Source: a virus
Direction: 5' to 3' (one strand)
Virus record (IMG/VR): IMGVR_UViG_3300021414_000011
Span: 1-26,139 of that record
DNA: 26,139 nt
Below, in pieces: positions 15,606-22,264 of this stretch (position 1 is its first letter; every line of letters starts with the position of its first letter). A program made the position numbers and the translations under genes. The notes under the pieces were generated by a model that was not told where the DNA came from, searched no databases, and saw nothing but the letters and a program-made list of their open reading frames with translations.

Positions 15606-15672
15606 GGAGACGCCCGTTGTCGGCGGCGTCTCCTCTATGGTGTCAGCCTGCGCCCCGCACGATAAAGGGGCG
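15606..15672. other. Two hairpins between the tiny peptides
   Basis: GGAGACGCC at 15606-15614 pairs perfectly with GGCGTCTCC at 15625-15633 (nine pairs, ten-base loop). CGCCCC at 15651-15656 pairs with GGGGCG at 15667-15672. Neither has a U-run after it on either strand, so they are structured RNA or weak terminators. They could belong to the 3' end of the peptide 1 mRNA or to a small antisense RNA. Confidence 0.5.
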
Positions 15673-15728
15673 AGTTACGGAACAATTATATGTTGCATTT
15701 ATCGCCCGACATAACCAAAGGTCGCGCA

Positions 15729-15815
15729 ATGGATTACTCATATGCGCTCGCGATCGTCGGCTTCTTCGTTATCCTAGGTGTCGTAATGATGTGGATTGGC
15801 CTGCGCGGATGGTGA
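15729..15815 (+). CDS. Tiny single-helix membrane peptide 2
   Basis: 28 codons from ATG 15729 with AAAGG about eight bases upstream. The product begins MDYSYALAIVGFFVILGVVM and ends MWIGLRGW: one hydrophobic helix with a basic aromatic end. Same strand and general layout as peptide 1, about 170 bases downstream. It ends 28 bases before the 3' end of the oppositely oriented tRNA gene. Candidate small membrane-active phage peptide; function not recognised. Confidence 0.5.
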   Translation: MDYSYALAIVGFFVILGVVMMWIGLRGW

Positions 15816-15843
15816 GACCTGATCCCACGACGCGAGGAAAATT

Positions 15844-15920
15844 TGGTTGCGGGGGCAGGATTTGAACCTGCGGCCTTCAGGTTATGAGCCTGACGAGCTA
15901 CCGAGCTGCTCCACCCCACG
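15844..15920 (-). tRNA. Initiator tRNA-fMet (CAT anticodon)
   Basis: A full 77-base cloverleaf on the minus strand with encoded CCA. Initiator marks are present: unpaired C1 x A72 at the acceptor end, A11-U24 in the D stem, and G30-C40 and G31-C39 next to the anticodon loop CTCATAA. Position 29-41 is A-U instead of G-C, a variant seen in some alphaproteobacteria. T3-G70 is a wobble pair. The D stem GAGC/GCTC and T stem GCAGG/CCTGC are intact. Phage genes lie on both sides, so this copy is phage-borne. It could boost late or leaderless initiation. Confidence 0.96.
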
Positions 15921-16079
15921 TAAAGGATGCCGGGCTACCCTCCCGGCTTGGCTGTTGGCGATCGTCATGACGACCGAGATCTATAAGCGGGGCTCAGCGG
16001 CTTCCCCTCGGTATGGCTTGGAAGTGGGTGGTGAGCGCATCGCGCAAATCACCACCATAATCAATACATAGCCAACAGG
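15921..16079. promoter_or_regulatory. Structured noncoding region between candidate late regulator and tRNA
   Basis: No convincing gene. It holds GCCGGG/CCCGGC (15929-15947) and a longer hairpin with arms GGTGGTGA (16027-16034) and TCACCACC (16049-16056) around an inner GCGC/GCGC. Neither has a clear U-run on the minus strand. The place, between a possible late regulator and the leftward late genes, corresponds to the lambda Q-pR' region, so a late promoter or antitermination site may be here. I found no convincing -35/-10 pair. Confidence 0.4.
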
Positions 16080-16679
16080 TTATAGGTTGGCAAGGGGCTT
16101 ACGCGTTTTCGTCTTCATTCCCCACAGGTCAGAAAGGTCGTCGAGTGCATTGCGGAGATAGTCCGCAAGCGTTGTTTTCTCGCGGTGACTGTTGCCCAGC
16201 TTGGCAATCGGCACTCCCTCGCCCGCAACTTTCTCGACAATTCCAAAGCAGCGCGTGCCGATGTGCTTGCGGGCTTCCTCAAGCTTGAAGCCCGCATCAA
16301 TCTGCCGTTCGGTTATGGGTTCCTGTGGCCCTCCTCCATCGACTGGTTCGCGGGTATAGTCGAAAGACCCTGCACCGGAACCACCAAGCGACTCCCATAG
16401 GCGGCGAAACTTGATCGCTGCTTCGACCTGATGGGTTTCGAGATGCCCCTTTGCTGCCATCATGGCGATCGGGCTTTCTCGCAGGTTCAGCGCAGCGCTC
16501 ACGGTCTTCGGATTGCCCGAGGCCCCGGCATGCCTTTTGCTGTAATGCGGGTTGTCGATCTCAATAATTTTCATCTCTGAGTGCTGGTTGCCCAGGCCAA
16601 TGAACTCGAAGTCTGTGTTCGCAATCTCAAGCCCCTTGAATGATCGGACCGACTGCTTCCGTGTTTTCTTTACCGCCAT
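16080..16679 (-). CDS. DUF6456-like protein, candidate late gene regulator
   Basis: 199 residues from ATG 16679 with GAGGGAG upstream. The basic N-terminus (MAVKKTRKQSVRSFKGLEIA) is followed by NLRESPIAMMAAKGHLETHQ and AAIKFRRLWESLGGSGAGSF; then come ITERQIDAGFKLEEARKHIG and a helical end (LADYLRNALDDLSDLWGM). This looks like the DUF6456 proteins of rhizobial genomes, which often carry HTH-like regions. It is the last gene before the late module, as lambda Q is. A late activator or antiterminator role is inferred from position only. Confidence 0.7.
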   Translation of the reverse strand: MAVKKTRKQSVRSFKGLEIANTDFEFIGLGNQHSEMKIIEIDNPHYSKRHAGASGNPKTVSAALNLRESPIAMMAAKGHLETHQVEAAIKFRRLWESLGGSGAGSFDYTREPVDGGGPQEPITERQIDAGFKLEEARKHIGTRCFGIVEKVAGEGVPIAKLGNSHREKTTLADYLRNALDDLSDLWGMKTKTRKPLANL

Positions 16680-16694
16680 CTTCGCTCCCTCGCC

Positions 16695-16991
16695 TTAAGC
16701 CTGTTCGACCTGGATAGTTCTGCCCCCGCCGAGGAACAGCATTTCGGCTTTCATGCGGGCCGAGCTGGTCGGCTTCGCATCGAATGTCTCACCGCGGATC
16801 GGCCGGCCGTTCATGAACGCGACCAGATGCTTCAATGCTTCTTCCGCAGCCTCGCCCTTCGTGGCGAACACCTTCGGCCTGTCGGCTTCGGCCATGATGG
16901 GAGCTGGATGAGCGTCACGGCATAGGCGAAGCATTGCCCAGTATCCGAAGCCGCCGGGGATGCGATGGGGATAGGCGCTATATTTGTTCAT
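16695..16991 (-). CDS. Hypothetical protein
   Basis: 98 residues from ATG 16991, preceded by GAGG. It begins MNKYSAYPHRIPGGFGYWAM; the middle (ATKGEAAEEALKHLVAFMNG) is helical and the end (MLFLGGGRTIQVEQA) is strand-like. The pattern resembles small phage proteins of unknown function in early operons. A 19-codon ORF (ATG 17035) that overlaps the upstream stop lies between this gene and the next and may couple them; it is too short to call. Function not recognised. Confidence 0.7.
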   Translation of the reverse strand: MNKYSAYPHRIPGGFGYWAMLRLCRDAHPAPIMAEADRPKVFATKGEAAEEALKHLVAFMNGRPIRGETFDAKPTSSARMKAEMLFLGGGRTIQVEQA

Positions 16992-17030
16992 GCCGCGGTC
17001 CTCTGCTTTTCGATTTGGCGAACGGAATGA

Positions 17031-17636
17031 TCATGCTGCTTGCTCCTGGAAGTCCTGATCCTGCCGCAGGCGTGGCGCCCAGACCTCGTCGATCGCCCAA
17101 AGGTGGACAGCGCCGACCGGCAGTTCCCGCTTCTTCAGCAGGTTGGCGAACTTCTCGTGGCTCTTGCACTCGCGGATGAATACGAACCCGGACCGCTGAA
17201 GCTCTTCGGAACGAAGCCGGGCGGTGACGCGGAGATCTTTGAAGCCCTGAGCATGGCTGTGCCGCGGGGTAGCCTCGGATTTGGCGTTGAAGATGGCCCG
17301 GGCGCGGGCCAGATCATCGACCATCGGCGCATCCTCTGCCCGGGCGAGGATGGCGAACTCCGGCGCGTTGGGGATGAACGCCCGGTGGATCTCGTATTCC
17401 CCGCGGATGATCTTTGCCACGACGCGCTTCAGCGCCGATCCGGATATGCCTTTGAGGGCGAAGGCGTAGACTGCCGGCGCCATGTCGGGCGACAGAGCGG
17501 ATGGCAGGGACAGGCCGGATGACAGCAGAGACTTGATCGCCTCGGCTACATGCGCGTCTGTGCTCGGTGCCAGCTTGTCAGTGAGAACGGATATCTCGGC
17601 TTTCAAGGTCGAGAGTGTTGCCGGTAAATTCGTCAT
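17031..17636 (-). CDS. Hypothetical protein after the replication gene, possible replication partner
   Basis: 201 residues from ATG 17636 with AGGA ten bases upstream; it overlaps the end of the DUF1376 gene by 59 bases. The N-terminal half is helical (LPATLSTLKAEISVLTDKLA), then APAVYAFALKGISGSALKRV and VVAKIIRGEYEIHRAFIPNA. The C-terminal half is basic (LRSEELQRSGFVFIRECKSH). Phage replication genes are often followed by a helicase loader (lambda O-P), and the strong overlap fits a partner. There is no Walker motif, so an ATPase loader of the DnaC type is excluded. Confidence 0.7.
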   Translation of the reverse strand: MTNLPATLSTLKAEISVLTDKLAPSTDAHVAEAIKSLLSSGLSLPSALSPDMAPAVYAFALKGISGSALKRVVAKIIRGEYEIHRAFIPNAPEFAILARAEDAPMVDDLARARAIFNAKSEATPRHSHAQGFKDLRVTARLRSEELQRSGFVFIRECKSHEKFANLLKKRELPVGAVHLWAIDEVWAPRLRQDQDFQEQAA

Positions 17637-18423
17637 CGTTGATAATTCCTAGTTTCCGGTCGAATGCTTTGATGGCTGCTTGGTGGCGCTGCTGATGCGG
17701 CGTCAGGCTTTGATGCTGTCCGGGCGGCGGCTGGGCGCGCTCCCACGTTCCAGCAGACCTTCGGCGGTCGAAAGCGTCTTGAATGGCCGGCACGAAATAG
17801 GCCCAGGATCGCGCAGGACGCGTAAGTTTGCTCGCGGTGGAGCGGATGGCCGGGAGAACGTCGAGATCGACGTCAGCGCCCGCCAGGACTAATTCCATGA
17901 TGGGTCCGACGACAAACCCACCACTCGGCTGGATCTTGTCACCCGCAGCCTCGCGCATTTTGCTTTCGAGGATCGTCGGATCGAGCGCAGCGCCTGCTGA
18001 TGCTTTGTTAGAAGCAGAAGCAGTAAGGTTGTCGGTTAAAGGTGGCACGCGCGTGTATGTGCTTTTGCTTTGCACATGCATTGCATTTGCATCTGATGGC
18101 TGCTTTTTGCCCTTCGAATATCGGGACTCCGCGGCGGCACGGCGCTTCTCGATGATGTCATCGGCCTTCGAAAGCTCGGCGTCGATGCGCTTGTGCGTCC
18201 AGTTGGGGCCGAACAGCATGGCGATCACGTCGCGGCTCTCCTCCCACTGCTCGACCGTCATGCGCGCGACACGGGCGATGAGCTTCTCGTTCTGTGGAAG
18301 ATGGCCGTTCTGCCAATAGTGCATGATCAGCAGCAGGTAGGCGCCATGCTCTGCCGCGTTCAGGTGGCCGGTGTCTGACAGGTAATCCGCGATGTGAAGC
18401 GGCATCCAAGCGCGGTTACTCAT
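17578..18423 (-). CDS. DUF1376 domain replication initiation-like protein
   Basis: 281 residues from ATG 18423, overlapping the nuclease stop as ATGA; GAGG is seven bases upstream, which decides against GTG 18429. The N-terminus is diagnostic: WMPLHIADYLSDTGHLNAAE, HGAYLLLIMHYWQNGHLP and LIARVARMTVEQWEESRDVI, a winged-helix DUF1376 domain to about residue 95. A basic linker follows (KRRAAAESRYSKGKKQ) and then a C-terminal domain with SWAYFVPAIQDAFDRRR. DUF1376 proteins are typical phage replication proteins that bind the origin. An origin may lie within this gene, as in lambda O, but I see no clear iterons. Confidence 0.85.
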   Translation of the reverse strand: MSNRAWMPLHIADYLSDTGHLNAAEHGAYLLLIMHYWQNGHLPQNEKLIARVARMTVEQWEESRDVIAMLFGPNWTHKRIDAELSKADDIIEKRRAAAESRYSKGKKQPSDANAMHVQSKSTYTRVPPLTDNLTASASNKASAGAALDPTILESKMREAAGDKIQPSGGFVVGPIMELVLAGADVDLDVLPAIRSTASKLTRPARSWAYFVPAIQDAFDRRRSAGTWERAQPPPGQHQSLTPHQQRHQAAIKAFDRKLGIINDDEFTGNTLDLESRDIRSH

Positions 18424-18815
18424 TTCCACACCTCGACATCGATGTTGTAGGCGGCTTTGATGATCTTCTGGACGCGCCGGAAATCCTTGGTGACGAAACC
18501 CTTGACGTCGATCGTCCGAAACCTGCCGTCCTGGTCATGGTCGATGAAACAGAAGTCGGCGCGGTAGGTGCCGATGATCTGCCCATTGACGATCAGTTCG
18601 AATTTGCGCTGAAGCACGAGGCCGGAGATACGGCCGGCACGCTCGAGGATCTTGAGGTCGCTGTAGACCTCGCTCTCTCGCTTGCTGTCGAAGGTGATGC
18701 CGTCGGCGACCGTGCGCTTGGCGCCGAACTTGTTGCCCTTCTTCGCACGCCTCTTGCCGTGTTCGATCATGGCGAGCTCGGCGCGGTACTGGCGGCGGGA
18801 CAGGACCTCGGTCAT
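18420..18815 (-). CDS. DUF1064 nuclease (PD-(D/E)xK-like)
   Basis: 131 residues from ATG 18815 with GGGAGGGG upstream. The basic N-terminus contains KKGNKFGAKRTVADGITFDS, followed by KRESEVYSDLKILERAGRIS, the family signature with conserved Glu. The core YRADFCFIDHDQDGRFRTID (84-103) and VKGFVTKDFRR supply Asp87 and the Asp103-x-Lys105 pair of a PD-(D/E)xK nuclease. Phages carry such proteins in replication operons, where they probably resolve or trim DNA junctions. The family call is firm; the substrate is inferred. Confidence 0.88.
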   Translation of the reverse strand: MTEVLSRRQYRAELAMIEHGKRRAKKGNKFGAKRTVADGITFDSKRESEVYSDLKILERAGRISGLVLQRKFELIVNGQIIGTYRADFCFIDHDQDGRFRTIDVKGFVTKDFRRVQKIIKAAYNIDVEVWK

Positions 18816-19030
18816 GCGGAGCCCCTCCCGTCATATCCAGCGTAGCGGACGAGCTTCTTCGTCACTATCGGGGCTGGGCCGACGACCGCCGGCGCCGGAG
18901 CGCGTTCAAGGTATGCGGCGTTCATTGCAGCGTTGATGCGACGATCGACGTCAGGCGGGGCTATGCCCGTCTCTGAGGCGATGCGTTCGACGTCGTGGCC
19001 GTAGGTGGCGAAGGCTTGCTCGAAGGTCAT
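18812..19030 (-). CDS. Small hypothetical protein
   Basis: 72 residues from ATG 19030 with GGGGAG upstream, overlapping both neighbours by four bases. It begins MTFEQAFATYGHDVERIASE and continues TGIAPPDVDRRINAAMNAAY, two or three helices with an HTH-like look, then a Pro/Ala linker and a basic end (KKLVRYAGYDGRG). It may bind DNA. Rhizobial phages carry similar small proteins; I cannot assign a function. Confidence 0.7.
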   Translation of the reverse strand: MTFEQAFATYGHDVERIASETGIAPPDVDRRINAAMNAAYLERAPAPAVVGPAPIVTKKLVRYAGYDGRGSA

Positions 19031-19698
19031 AGAGCCATCTCCCCTTGCCTGGCGTCCTTACGATCGAGCATGCGGAGGACGGTCTCGCCCTTATGCTTCT
19101 TGTCCCAGATGAACCAGCCGTTGAGCATTGGCGGAGCGCCCTGCCCCGTGAAGTCGATCTTCCAGCGCATCAGGTAGACGCGGGCTGGTGGGAATTTTGC
19201 CCAGAACGGAGCGAGCCCACCTGCACCGGGAAAGCCCCAGTTCATGAGCAAGCCCATGTACTCCATGTCGAGCGTCTCAAGCGCGTGATAGAGCCATCTG
19301 GCCTTGCCATTGCCCCAGCCGCATTCTGCGAAGGGAGGGTTCTCCAGCATGGCGCGCGCCGGCGCTTCCTCGAAGTCGTAGAAGCTTTTGATCTCGGCGC
19401 CGCAGCCACGGTCGATCAGATCGCTGTCGATCGTTTGGAAGCCGTGAGCGCGCAGCTCGCGCCCAATCACGCCAGTACCGCAAGCAGGTCCCCATATGCT
19501 CGGGAACCGGCGGAGGTGCTGCAGCTCGGCGTGGATGATGGACCGAACAGGTTCGATAGGGGTCGGATAGAACTCGTTCGGCTCGCGCTCAAGCGCGTCA
19601 ATCTTCACGTAATTGCCTTCCAGATCGCGGATGGCGACTGGCTTCGACTTCTTGCCGGTGGCACGGAACAGCCCGCGTGCTGATACAGGTGCGTTCAC
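19027..19698 (-). CDS. DNA N6-adenine-type methyltransferase
   Basis: 223 residues from GTG 19698, which overlaps the upstream stop as GTGA. The SAM site is IWGPACGTGVIGREL (about 68-82), a variant of the DPxxGxG motif with Trp in place of Asp. The catalytic motif is MLENPPFAECGWGNGKARWL (NPPF at 120-123), the D/NPPY/F class of amino-methyltransferases. FYPTP near residue 43 is common in phage versions. No restriction enzyme gene is next to it, so it is an orphan that probably protects phage DNA from host restriction or affects its gene expression. Confidence 0.87.
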   Translation of the reverse strand: MNAPVSARGLFRATGKKSKPVAIRDLEGNYVKIDALEREPNEFYPTPIEPVRSIIHAELQHLRRFPSIWGPACGTGVIGRELRAHGFQTIDSDLIDRGCGAEIKSFYDFEEAPARAMLENPPFAECGWGNGKARWLYHALETLDMEYMGLLMNWGFPGAGGLAPFWAKFPPARVYLMRWKIDFTGQGAPPMLNGWFIWDKKHKGETVLRMLDRKDARQGEMAL

Positions 19699-19871
19699 GA
19701 CGCGCTCTCCCTACGCTGGAGAGCCGACCGGAGGCGTTGAAGCGTCCGGGTCACGCAAGCAAGCTTGATGTGCTGGTAGCCGTTGTCCTGCTTCGCCATG
19801 CGGGCCTTCAGGCCTTCGGCTATGTCGGTCTGGATGGTGATCTCTTGGGTGAGGAGCTCAATGTCGTTCAT
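19695..19871 (-). CDS. Small hypothetical protein between HNH and methyltransferase genes
   Basis: 58 residues from ATG 19871, overlapping the stop of the upstream HNH gene and the start of the methyltransferase gene by four bases each. It begins MNDIELLTQEITIQTDIAEG and ends LQRLRSALQRRESAS: an amphipathic helical protein with a basic end. Coupling on both sides supports a real gene. Function unknown. Confidence 0.78.
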   Translation of the reverse strand: MNDIELLTQEITIQTDIAEGLKARMAKQDNGYQHIKLACVTRTLQRLRSALQRRESAS

Positions 19872-20533
19872 TCGGCACCTCGACGCTCGCGCCGAAGCTC
19901 GCTAGCCTTTTGATCAACGCGGGCGATGGTCATCAGCACAGGCTTCAATACATCCGGTGCAGTGTCGTAAGCCATGACACGAGTTGCACGACCGCCGTTG
20001 AGGCGTGGGAGAACACCACGAGGGATGCAAATCCAGTTTGTCGGGTCAGTATTGAGACGATTCCCGTCGAGGCACTTCAGGCACATTCCATCTGGCGTCG
20101 GGCCATTGGCCTTCTCCCACTCGTGAACGTGCTTCAGCACGTAACGGCGTTCGAACCCGGTATGGGGGTTCACCTCATCGATGCTGACTTCGACGTAGCC
20201 GTCCTTGGAGACGCGCTCATGTCCCAAATAGTTTGTGTTGTGCGGCAGCTGCCCTTTGCGGAACTGCGTTTTCCGAGCGTTTGGGTGACGACCACCCTTC
20301 CCCGGCTCGCATGGAACGCCTTTGTTAACGGGCGCCTGGCCCTTGGTGAAAAAGCCGGTGCGTCCAGTCTTCCAACCTTTCCGCTTGCGTAGCGAGTGGA
20401 GATTGCCGGCGGATACGTCGGCGCGGCTGAACATCTCAGCAAACGCACGATGATAATCAGCGATCGGCAGAAGACGGTTCTCTTCTAGCCACGCCATTTC
20501 CTCTGCGCTGTACCGGATAGCACATCCCTTCAT
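19868..20533 (-). CDS. HNH endonuclease
   Basis: 221 residues from ATG 20533, overlapping the upstream gene as ATGA. Residues 1-100 contain an HTH-like region (MKGCAIRYSAEEMAWLEENR) and a basic NUMOD-like part (GWKTGRTGFFTKGQ). The HNH core is RRYVLKHVHEWEKANGPTPD (129-148), then CLDGNRLNTDPTNWICIP: H135/H137, N158/N161 and N166 fit the beta-beta-alpha metal site. It may be a free-standing homing-type nuclease or have a role in phage DNA processing. No split gene or intron is visible next to it. Confidence 0.87.
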   Translation of the reverse strand: MKGCAIRYSAEEMAWLEENRLLPIADYHRAFAEMFSRADVSAGNLHSLRKRKGWKTGRTGFFTKGQAPVNKGVPCEPGKGGRHPNARKTQFRKGQLPHNTNYLGHERVSKDGYVEVSIDEVNPHTGFERRYVLKHVHEWEKANGPTPDGMCLKCLDGNRLNTDPTNWICIPRGVLPRLNGGRATRVMAYDTAPDVLKPVLMTIARVDQKASELRRERRGAE

Positions 20534-20829
20534 GTGCCTGCCGCCTTGATCAGAGGACGCTGCGGGCGGGGCTGCGTGGTGTCCACCGCTGACAGTTCAG
20601 GCGGCGAAATCATCGGTAGCGCCGCCGCGAACCGGTCGCCGTGCGTTGCGACAAGGGCCACTGCTTTGAGAGACAGTTCCGCATTTCGGATGATCTGCTC
20701 GCTGACACCGACGATGGCATCCGTGCGCTTCACCTCGCTATCGATCTGCTCTGCCGTCAGGCCTTCCTCGCTCAACCGCTCAAGCTGAGAGAACAGGTGA
20801 TTGTTGAGGTCGATCAGGCGGTTCTTCAT
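20530..20829 (-). CDS. Hypothetical helical protein
   Basis: 99 residues from ATG 20829 with GAGGA nine bases upstream. Two to three helices (MKNRLIDLNNHLFSQLERLS, then AEQIDSEVKRTDAIVGVSEQ) followed by a Pro-rich tail. Small proteins of this look occur in early operons of many phages and are annotated as hypothetical. It overlaps both neighbours by four bases. Function unknown. Confidence 0.75.
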   Translation of the reverse strand: MKNRLIDLNNHLFSQLERLSEEGLTAEQIDSEVKRTDAIVGVSEQIIRNAELSLKAVALVATHGDRFAAALPMISPPELSAVDTTQPRPQRPLIKAAGT

Positions 20830-21209
20830 GATAAAGTCCTCGGGTTGTTTTTGATCGTTTCGACCGATTTCAGGATCATCGAGGCATCCTTCGCGCGGCG
20901 ATCGGTCAGCCGGCCTTCAAGCTCCTCGCAGGCGTAAAACAAGGCGTCTTCACGCGTTTCTGCGAACTTTCCCCACTTCGGACCGACGCGGTAACCCCCG
21001 CCCGAGTTGTCGGCGTGGTAGTTGGTCGACCACATCCACAGCCCGTCGATGTGGCGGTGAAGCTCGATCTCCGCATAGGCCCAAGCCATCCGCGGGTGCG
21101 GTAGCCGATAGGCAGCGTCAACATCGCCTTGGATCACACCGCCATCACGATCTACCGGCTGGCGGACTGGCGGCCTCCGGACGCTGTCGAAGAGATTGAG
21201 CTGCTGCAT
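20826..21209 (-). CDS. Hypothetical early protein
   Basis: 127 residues; start chosen at ATG 21209 because GGAGG lies seven bases upstream. In-frame GTG 21248 and ATG 21230 lack such a site. It begins MQQLNLFDSVRRPPVRQPVD and has LWMWSTNYHADNSGGGYRVG and EDALFYACEELEGRLTDRRA, a pattern of early phage proteins with a small aromatic beta domain plus helix. Function unknown. Confidence 0.75.
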   Translation of the reverse strand: MQQLNLFDSVRRPPVRQPVDRDGGVIQGDVDAAYRLPHPRMAWAYAEIELHRHIDGLWMWSTNYHADNSGGGYRVGPKWGKFAETREDALFYACEELEGRLTDRRAKDASMILKSVETIKNNPRTLS

Positions 21210-21248
21210 CTTCAGTCCTCCATGATCCATTCGGCGCGGGCGGCCCAC

Positions 21249-21578
21249 TTACTGGCGCGTTTCCGCCACTTCTTCGCGAGCTGTGACCGCGTCGAACGCG
21301 GCAATCTTCTCATCCAGCGCAGCCAGACGGGCACGCAGCTCTCGCTGCTCGATGCGGGCTTGTTCCCGCTCTGCTTCTCGTAGGGCATCCATTTCCTCGC
21401 TATCGATGCGCCTTGCCGTGCCCTCGTAGATCGAGCGGGCGCGACGGGCTGTGAACTGCTTGTTGACCCGCGGCGAAATGAACCGCACGGCTTCATAGAA
21501 AACGTTGTCGAGCTTGCCGTACCGGGTTAGCGGCCATGCTTCTCTGAATGTCTGTTGCGCTTCGAAAACTGCCGCCAT
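21249..21578 (-). CDS. Hypothetical protein with coiled-coil end
   Basis: 109 residues; start chosen at ATG 21578 because AGGAAGAAGG precedes it. An extension to TTG 21647 exists but has no ribosome site. It begins MAAVFEAQQTFREAWPLTRY and has ARRARSIYEGTARRIDSEEM followed by a long charged helix (EAEREQARIEQRELRARL) that is likely a coiled coil. Possible DNA-associated role from the basic helices; not recognised. Confidence 0.72.
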   Translation of the reverse strand: MAAVFEAQQTFREAWPLTRYGKLDNVFYEAVRFISPRVNKQFTARRARSIYEGTARRIDSEEMDALREAEREQARIEQRELRARLAALDEKIAAFDAVTAREEVAETRQ

Positions 21579-22016
21579 GGCCTTCTTCCTGCTGGTAAAA
21601 ATCTTCTTGGGACGCGATCCCAAATTCTGGTTGTCAGTTCCCAACACCTTGTCGAACTCCTGTGCGATTGGTCTCCTTGCAACGGGAGCATTCAGATGCG
21701 CAGAAGCGATGATGTAAGCGGCAGAGGAAAAGACCTTGCAGGGCCTTCGCCCTCTGCCGCCGGCTCAGACCGCCGCCTGGGTGCCGTTATTCAATTTCCA
21801 AACCCCAGAGCCGAAACGCCATCCGGCTTTGCCGCCGAAGCTTCTCCGCCGGAGGCTTCGGCACCTTTCGTAGCGCTGGGGCCGATCGTCCAAGCCGTTG
21901 TTCTCAGGCTCAAAGACGATCGGGTAAGGCTTCGGGTAGAACGAGCCCCGGCCGATCGGGAGGATGCAAACGGCCGGAGCTCGGATTGACGGGGACGCTG
22001 TATCTGCCCGTCAATT
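21579..22016. other. 438-base stretch without a convincing gene, with long hairpins
   Basis: The leftward early operon is interrupted here. Two strong hairpins stand out: arms 21718-21727 and 21751-21760 (ten perfect pairs, GCGGCAGAGG/CCTCTGCCGC, with an inner GGGC/GCCC), and 21834-21862 (GCCGAAGC/GCTTCGGC with inner CTCC/GGAG). A looser inverted repeat CGATCGTC/GACGATCG is at 21883-21922. A rightward 97-codon ORF (ATG 21696, GGGAG upstream) and a leftward frame without a start codon cross it. It could hold an origin, a small RNA or a decayed gene. Confidence 0.6.
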
Positions 22017-22157
22017 TCAGAGTGGCGGCCAGCGCCACAACTCGGTGATGTTGTCGATCTCGTCTTCGATCCGGCCTTCGCGCATCGCGTAGATGACAGC
22101 GCCAAGGACGACGATGATCGCCAAGAAGAAGGCCATTATCGTGAGAGCTACAGTCAT
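22017..22157 (-). CDS. Small single-TM membrane protein
   Basis: 46 residues from ATG 22157 with GAGGG five bases upstream; it overlaps the upstream stop as ATGA. It has an N-terminal membrane helix (LTIMAFFLAIIVVLGAVIYA) and an acidic cytoplasmic tail (REGRIEDEIDNITELWRW). Early phage operons often carry such small membrane proteins. Its role is unknown; host envelope modification or exclusion is possible. Confidence 0.75.
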   Translation of the reverse strand: MTVALTIMAFFLAIIVVLGAVIYAMREGRIEDEIDNITELWRWPPL

Positions 22158-22264
22158 GCTGCCCTCACAGGGCGTGGGACGGTTTTGCGATCGAGGCCAA
22201 CGCCGCGCTCAATCGCGCGCTGTGCCATTGCATCGATCGATGATGGGGCAAGGATCGGTGTCAT
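22154..22264 (-). CDS. Very small hypothetical protein
   Basis: 36 residues from ATG 22264 with GGGAGG ten bases upstream. It overlaps its neighbours on both sides as ATGA. It begins [20 protein letters not shown] and ends in a basic VPRPVRAA. Coupling and ribosome site favour a real gene. Function unknown. Confidence 0.65.
   Translation of the reverse strand: MTPILAPSSIDAMAQRAIERGVGLDRKTVPRPVRAA

Noticed and set aside
15844-15920. tRNA as the attachment site of the prophage
   Set aside because: Phage replication genes lie on one side and packaging genes on the other; no integrase or duplicated tRNA end is seen here.
19027-20533. Restriction-modification system made of methyltransferase plus HNH protein
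   Set aside because: The HNH protein has a homing/phage-type layout and is separated by a small gene; no specificity subunit or typical restriction enzyme is present. The methyltransferase is better read as an orphan.
21696-21989. Rightward 97-codon ORF with GGGAG upstream
   Set aside because: Low-complexity Ala/Pro/Arg/Ser composition, runs against the operon, and spans two long hairpins; kept only as part of the noncoding island.
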